Assembly (NCBI GenBank): GCA_945872805.1
Contig: CAMCBE010000107.1
Location: forward strand, 1 to 6,867
DNA: 6,867 bases
Source of the DNA: Chitinophaga pinensis
Lineage (GTDB): Bacteria; Bacteroidota; Bacteroidia; Chitinophagales; Chitinophagaceae
Direction of reading: 5' to 3'
In this document: one piece after another, positions 5,218 to 6,867 of the stretch
How positions within the stretch are numbered: the first letter of the stretch is position 1
Layout of the letters: the number at the start of each line of letters is the position of its first letter
Translations under genes and position numbers: made by a program
The notes under the pieces: generated by a model
Seen by the model: only the letters and a program-made list of their open reading frames with translations
Told to the model about the DNA's origin: nothing
Database searches by the model: none

Positions 5218-6759
5218 TTATTTTTTCCAGATAGTTTGAATAGGAATTAATTCACTCTTTACGTTTGTAGCGCCCCCGCCCTTTTGAAATAATGTAAGTT
5301 TATCAAAATCAGTATTCGGGAAAAATATTTCAGTCATCGCTAACTTTCCATCATCAACAAATAATTCAATTGAAGCGACATCAATCAAGGCTTTTACAGT
5401 AATCTGTTTTCCAAATACATAATCTGCATGGTGTATAGCTGAAAAAAGGGTTGAAAATTCATGTTTGCCAGACTTAGTCCTATCCACATAACATTGATTC
5501 TTCTTCAGGTCAAATCCTATAACTACTTGCTCATTCAATGCATTGCTTAACTTAAATCCTAGATCAGTTGGTGAGGCATCGGAAAGATTAAATGTTAAAT
5601 TGAGACAATGCTGTAGTTTTTCATTATGCAAAATGATACTATCTGTTAAGATAGATTCATTCCGAATCAAATTTGATGAGTAATCAACTATGGATTTAAA
5701 TTCTTTCACAGGGAGCTGTGTGAGCCTATATCCTGATTCTGTTTTTACTAACTTAATATCCCGAGGACTAGTCGTAGCACTTCTCCAATCAACCGTTGGA
5801 ACAGATTGTGCATAGTCTACCCAATTAGACATCCATCCGATGACAATATTTCTATTTTCAGGTAAGCCAGACCAAGTAACCCCTGCATAGTTATCCGTTC
5901 CATGGTCAAACCACATAATTTGATCTGGAGAATTATCGTTGGTGAACTTTTCTCCATCAAAATTTCCTACAAAATATTGAACGCCTGAACCACCATTCAA
6001 TGCACCTGGATTTAAATTTTGCATCAACACCCACTTCTCCTTACCATCACTTGCAATATACCTTGAGAGGTCTGGACACTCCCAAACGCCTCCGTGTGCC
6101 CCATCATGTTGACCAAATGAACTTGCATATTCCCATTCTTTTAGGTTTTTTGAGACAAATATTTCAGCATGATCATGAACGGCCAAAGTCATACACCATA
6201 TTTTCTTTGGCGCATACCAGAATACTTTAGGATCGCGAAAGTCTTCATCCCCTTTATTTTTTACGACAGGATTAGCAGCATATTTCGTCCACGTACGGCC
6301 CTTGTCTAGACTATATGCGATGCCCTGAGATTCACGGTCTTTTCTTCCTGCCTTTTCATACTCCATATTGTGGTACGTGAATATCGCTACAAGAGGTTTT
6401 TCCTTTCCTCGCTGAAATCCAGTTGTATTAAACTCATCAACTACTGCACTTCCAGAGAATATATAGCCCAAAGAATCTGGATACAAGGCAATGGGAAGAT
6501 CCTCCCAGTGCATGAGGTCTTTACTCACTGCATGCCCCCAATGCATAGGACCCCATACTGTTGCGTTGGGATAGTATTGATAAAAAAGATGGTACTCGCC
6601 TGCATAAAATACTAGGCCATTTGGGTCATTCATCCATCCATGCTCAGGAGAAAAATGGAATTGTGGTCTATGCTGACCACTTCGTTGGGCTGTAACGGAA
6701 AATGATAATGCTAAAAAGAAAAATAGAAAAAAAAGTGAATGGATATCCGACTTTCTCAT
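5218..6759 (-). CDS. secreted glycoside hydrolase family 32 beta-fructosidase (levanase/inulinase/invertase class)
   Basis: The 513-residue protein begins with a Sec signal peptide: positive MRK, hydrophobic core LFFLFFFLALSF and a likely cut after SVTA (residue 24). No lipobox Cys is present, so it should be periplasmic or exported. The five-bladed propeller has all three GH32 catalytic motifs: WMNDPNG (42-48) with nucleophile Asp45, FRDPK (174-178) with transition-state stabiliser Asp176, and ECPD (227-230) with acid/base Glu227. FSGS (101-104) and NYAGVTWSGLP (290-300) are further family signatures. A C-terminal beta-sandwich (about 365-510) includes IDVASIELFVDDG (459-471). The enzyme releases fructose from levan, inulin, fructo-oligosaccharides or sucrose. 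It resembles SacC-type exo-fructosidases, but linkage preference cannot be read, so no symbol is given. It follows another minus-strand gene by 34 bp and is probably cotranscribed; I saw no promoter box in that gap. Confidence 0.95.
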   Translation of the reverse strand: MRKSDIHSLFFLFFFLALSFSVTAQRSGQHRPQFHFSPEHGWMNDPNGLVFYAGEYHLFYQYYPNATVWGPMHWGHAVSKDLMHWEDLPIALYPDSLGYIFSGSAVVDEFNTTGFQRGKEKPLVAIFTYHNMEYEKAGRKDRESQGIAYSLDKGRTWTKYAANPVVKNKGDEDFRDPKVFWYAPKKIWCMTLAVHDHAEIFVSKNLKEWEYASSFGQHDGAHGGVWECPDLSRYIASDGKEKWVLMQNLNPGALNGGSGVQYFVGNFDGEKFTNDNSPDQIMWFDHGTDNYAGVTWSGLPENRNIVIGWMSNWVDYAQSVPTVDWRSATTSPRDIKLVKTESGYRLTQLPVKEFKSIVDYSSNLIRNESILTDSIILHNEKLQHCLNLTFNLSDASPTDLGFKLSNALNEQVVIGFDLKKNQCYVDRTKSGKHEFSTLFSAIHHADYVFGKQITVKALIDVASIELFVDDGKLAMTEIFFPNTDFDKLTLFQKGGGATNVKSELIPIQTIWKK

Positions 6760-6793
6760 ATTGAGTAAATTAAATAATATCGATAAGGGTAAT

Positions 6794-6867
6794 TTAGACT
6801 TTTATGAGATAATCAGCTGCATAGGTAATCATTGGATCCATTGTCTTATACCTCACTTTGTATCCCA
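6794..6867 (-). CDS. C-terminal end of an unidentified gene upstream of the GH32 gene (5' part outside window)
   Basis: The frame enters from the right edge and reads 23 codons to a TAA at 6796-6794. The residues run from GYKVRYK through DPMITYAADYLIKV, a soluble-looking mixed composition. The other two frames on this strand both stop within 21 bases of the edge. The gap to the GH32 ATG is 34 bp on the same strand with no promoter or terminator, as within an operon. I do not recognise the family from this tail. A role in fructan or sugar use is suggested only by position. The length is short enough that a chance open frame remains possible. Confidence 0.5.
   Translation of the reverse strand, partial: GYKVRYKTMDPMITYAADYLIKV

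Noticed and set aside
1..6867. CRISPR array, tRNA/rRNA, insertion sequence ends or a defence gene cluster.
   Set aside because: No spaced direct repeats, cloverleaf-like segments, transposase motifs or nuclease/defence domains were found on either strand; nearly all the DNA is accounted for by metabolic and regulatory genes.

Overview
The window looks like chromosomal DNA from a member of the Bacteroidota (Bacteroidetes). It is AT-rich, and the starts lack convincing Shine-Dalgarno sequences. Matches to the Bacteroidota -7 box TAnnTTTG stand in front of several genes. The membrane protein/small XRE regulator pair is of a kind I know from this phylum. The family assignments come from motifs read in the sequence; the taxonomy is inference.

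Layout. (1) The first 2025 bases are the N-terminal two thirds of a large minus-strand FAD and Fe-S oxidoreductase of the YdiJ / D-lactate dehydrogenase / GlpC-fusion type, cut by the left edge. (2) A 182-bp divergent intergenic region leads to a plus-strand two-gene module: a four-helix membrane protein overlapping by 11 bp a 66-residue Cro/C1-type regulator. A good Bacteroidota promoter precedes it. (3) Directly behind the regulator, on the minus strand, is a 51-bp relic that encodes the first residues of an NAD(P)-binding Rossmann protein and then stops. It lies just downstream of a minus-strand glycosyltransferase gene. (4) Divergent from the glycosyltransferase is dctA, a C4-dicarboxylate:cation symporter, with two small palindromes in its leader. 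(5) Tail to tail with dctA, only 15 bp away, is a minus-strand gene for a secreted GH32 beta-fructosidase (levanase/inulinase/invertase class). (6) At the right edge the last 23 codons of another minus-strand gene end 34 bp before the GH32 start, so the two probably form an operon that continues outside the window.

The genes do not form one obvious pathway. Two concern carbon uptake and breakdown: DctA for succinate, fumarate or malate, and GH32 for fructans or sucrose. The YdiJ-like enzyme would feed electrons from a D-2-hydroxyacid into the respiratory chain. The glycosyltransferase probably acts on surface glycans. I found no IS element, CRISPR array, tRNA or rRNA, and no gene-free stretch over 300 bp. 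I see no convincing new defence or mobile system. The most unusual items are the Rossmann-gene relic, the palindrome over the promoter of the membrane/XRE module, and the unidentified gene upstream of the fructosidase.
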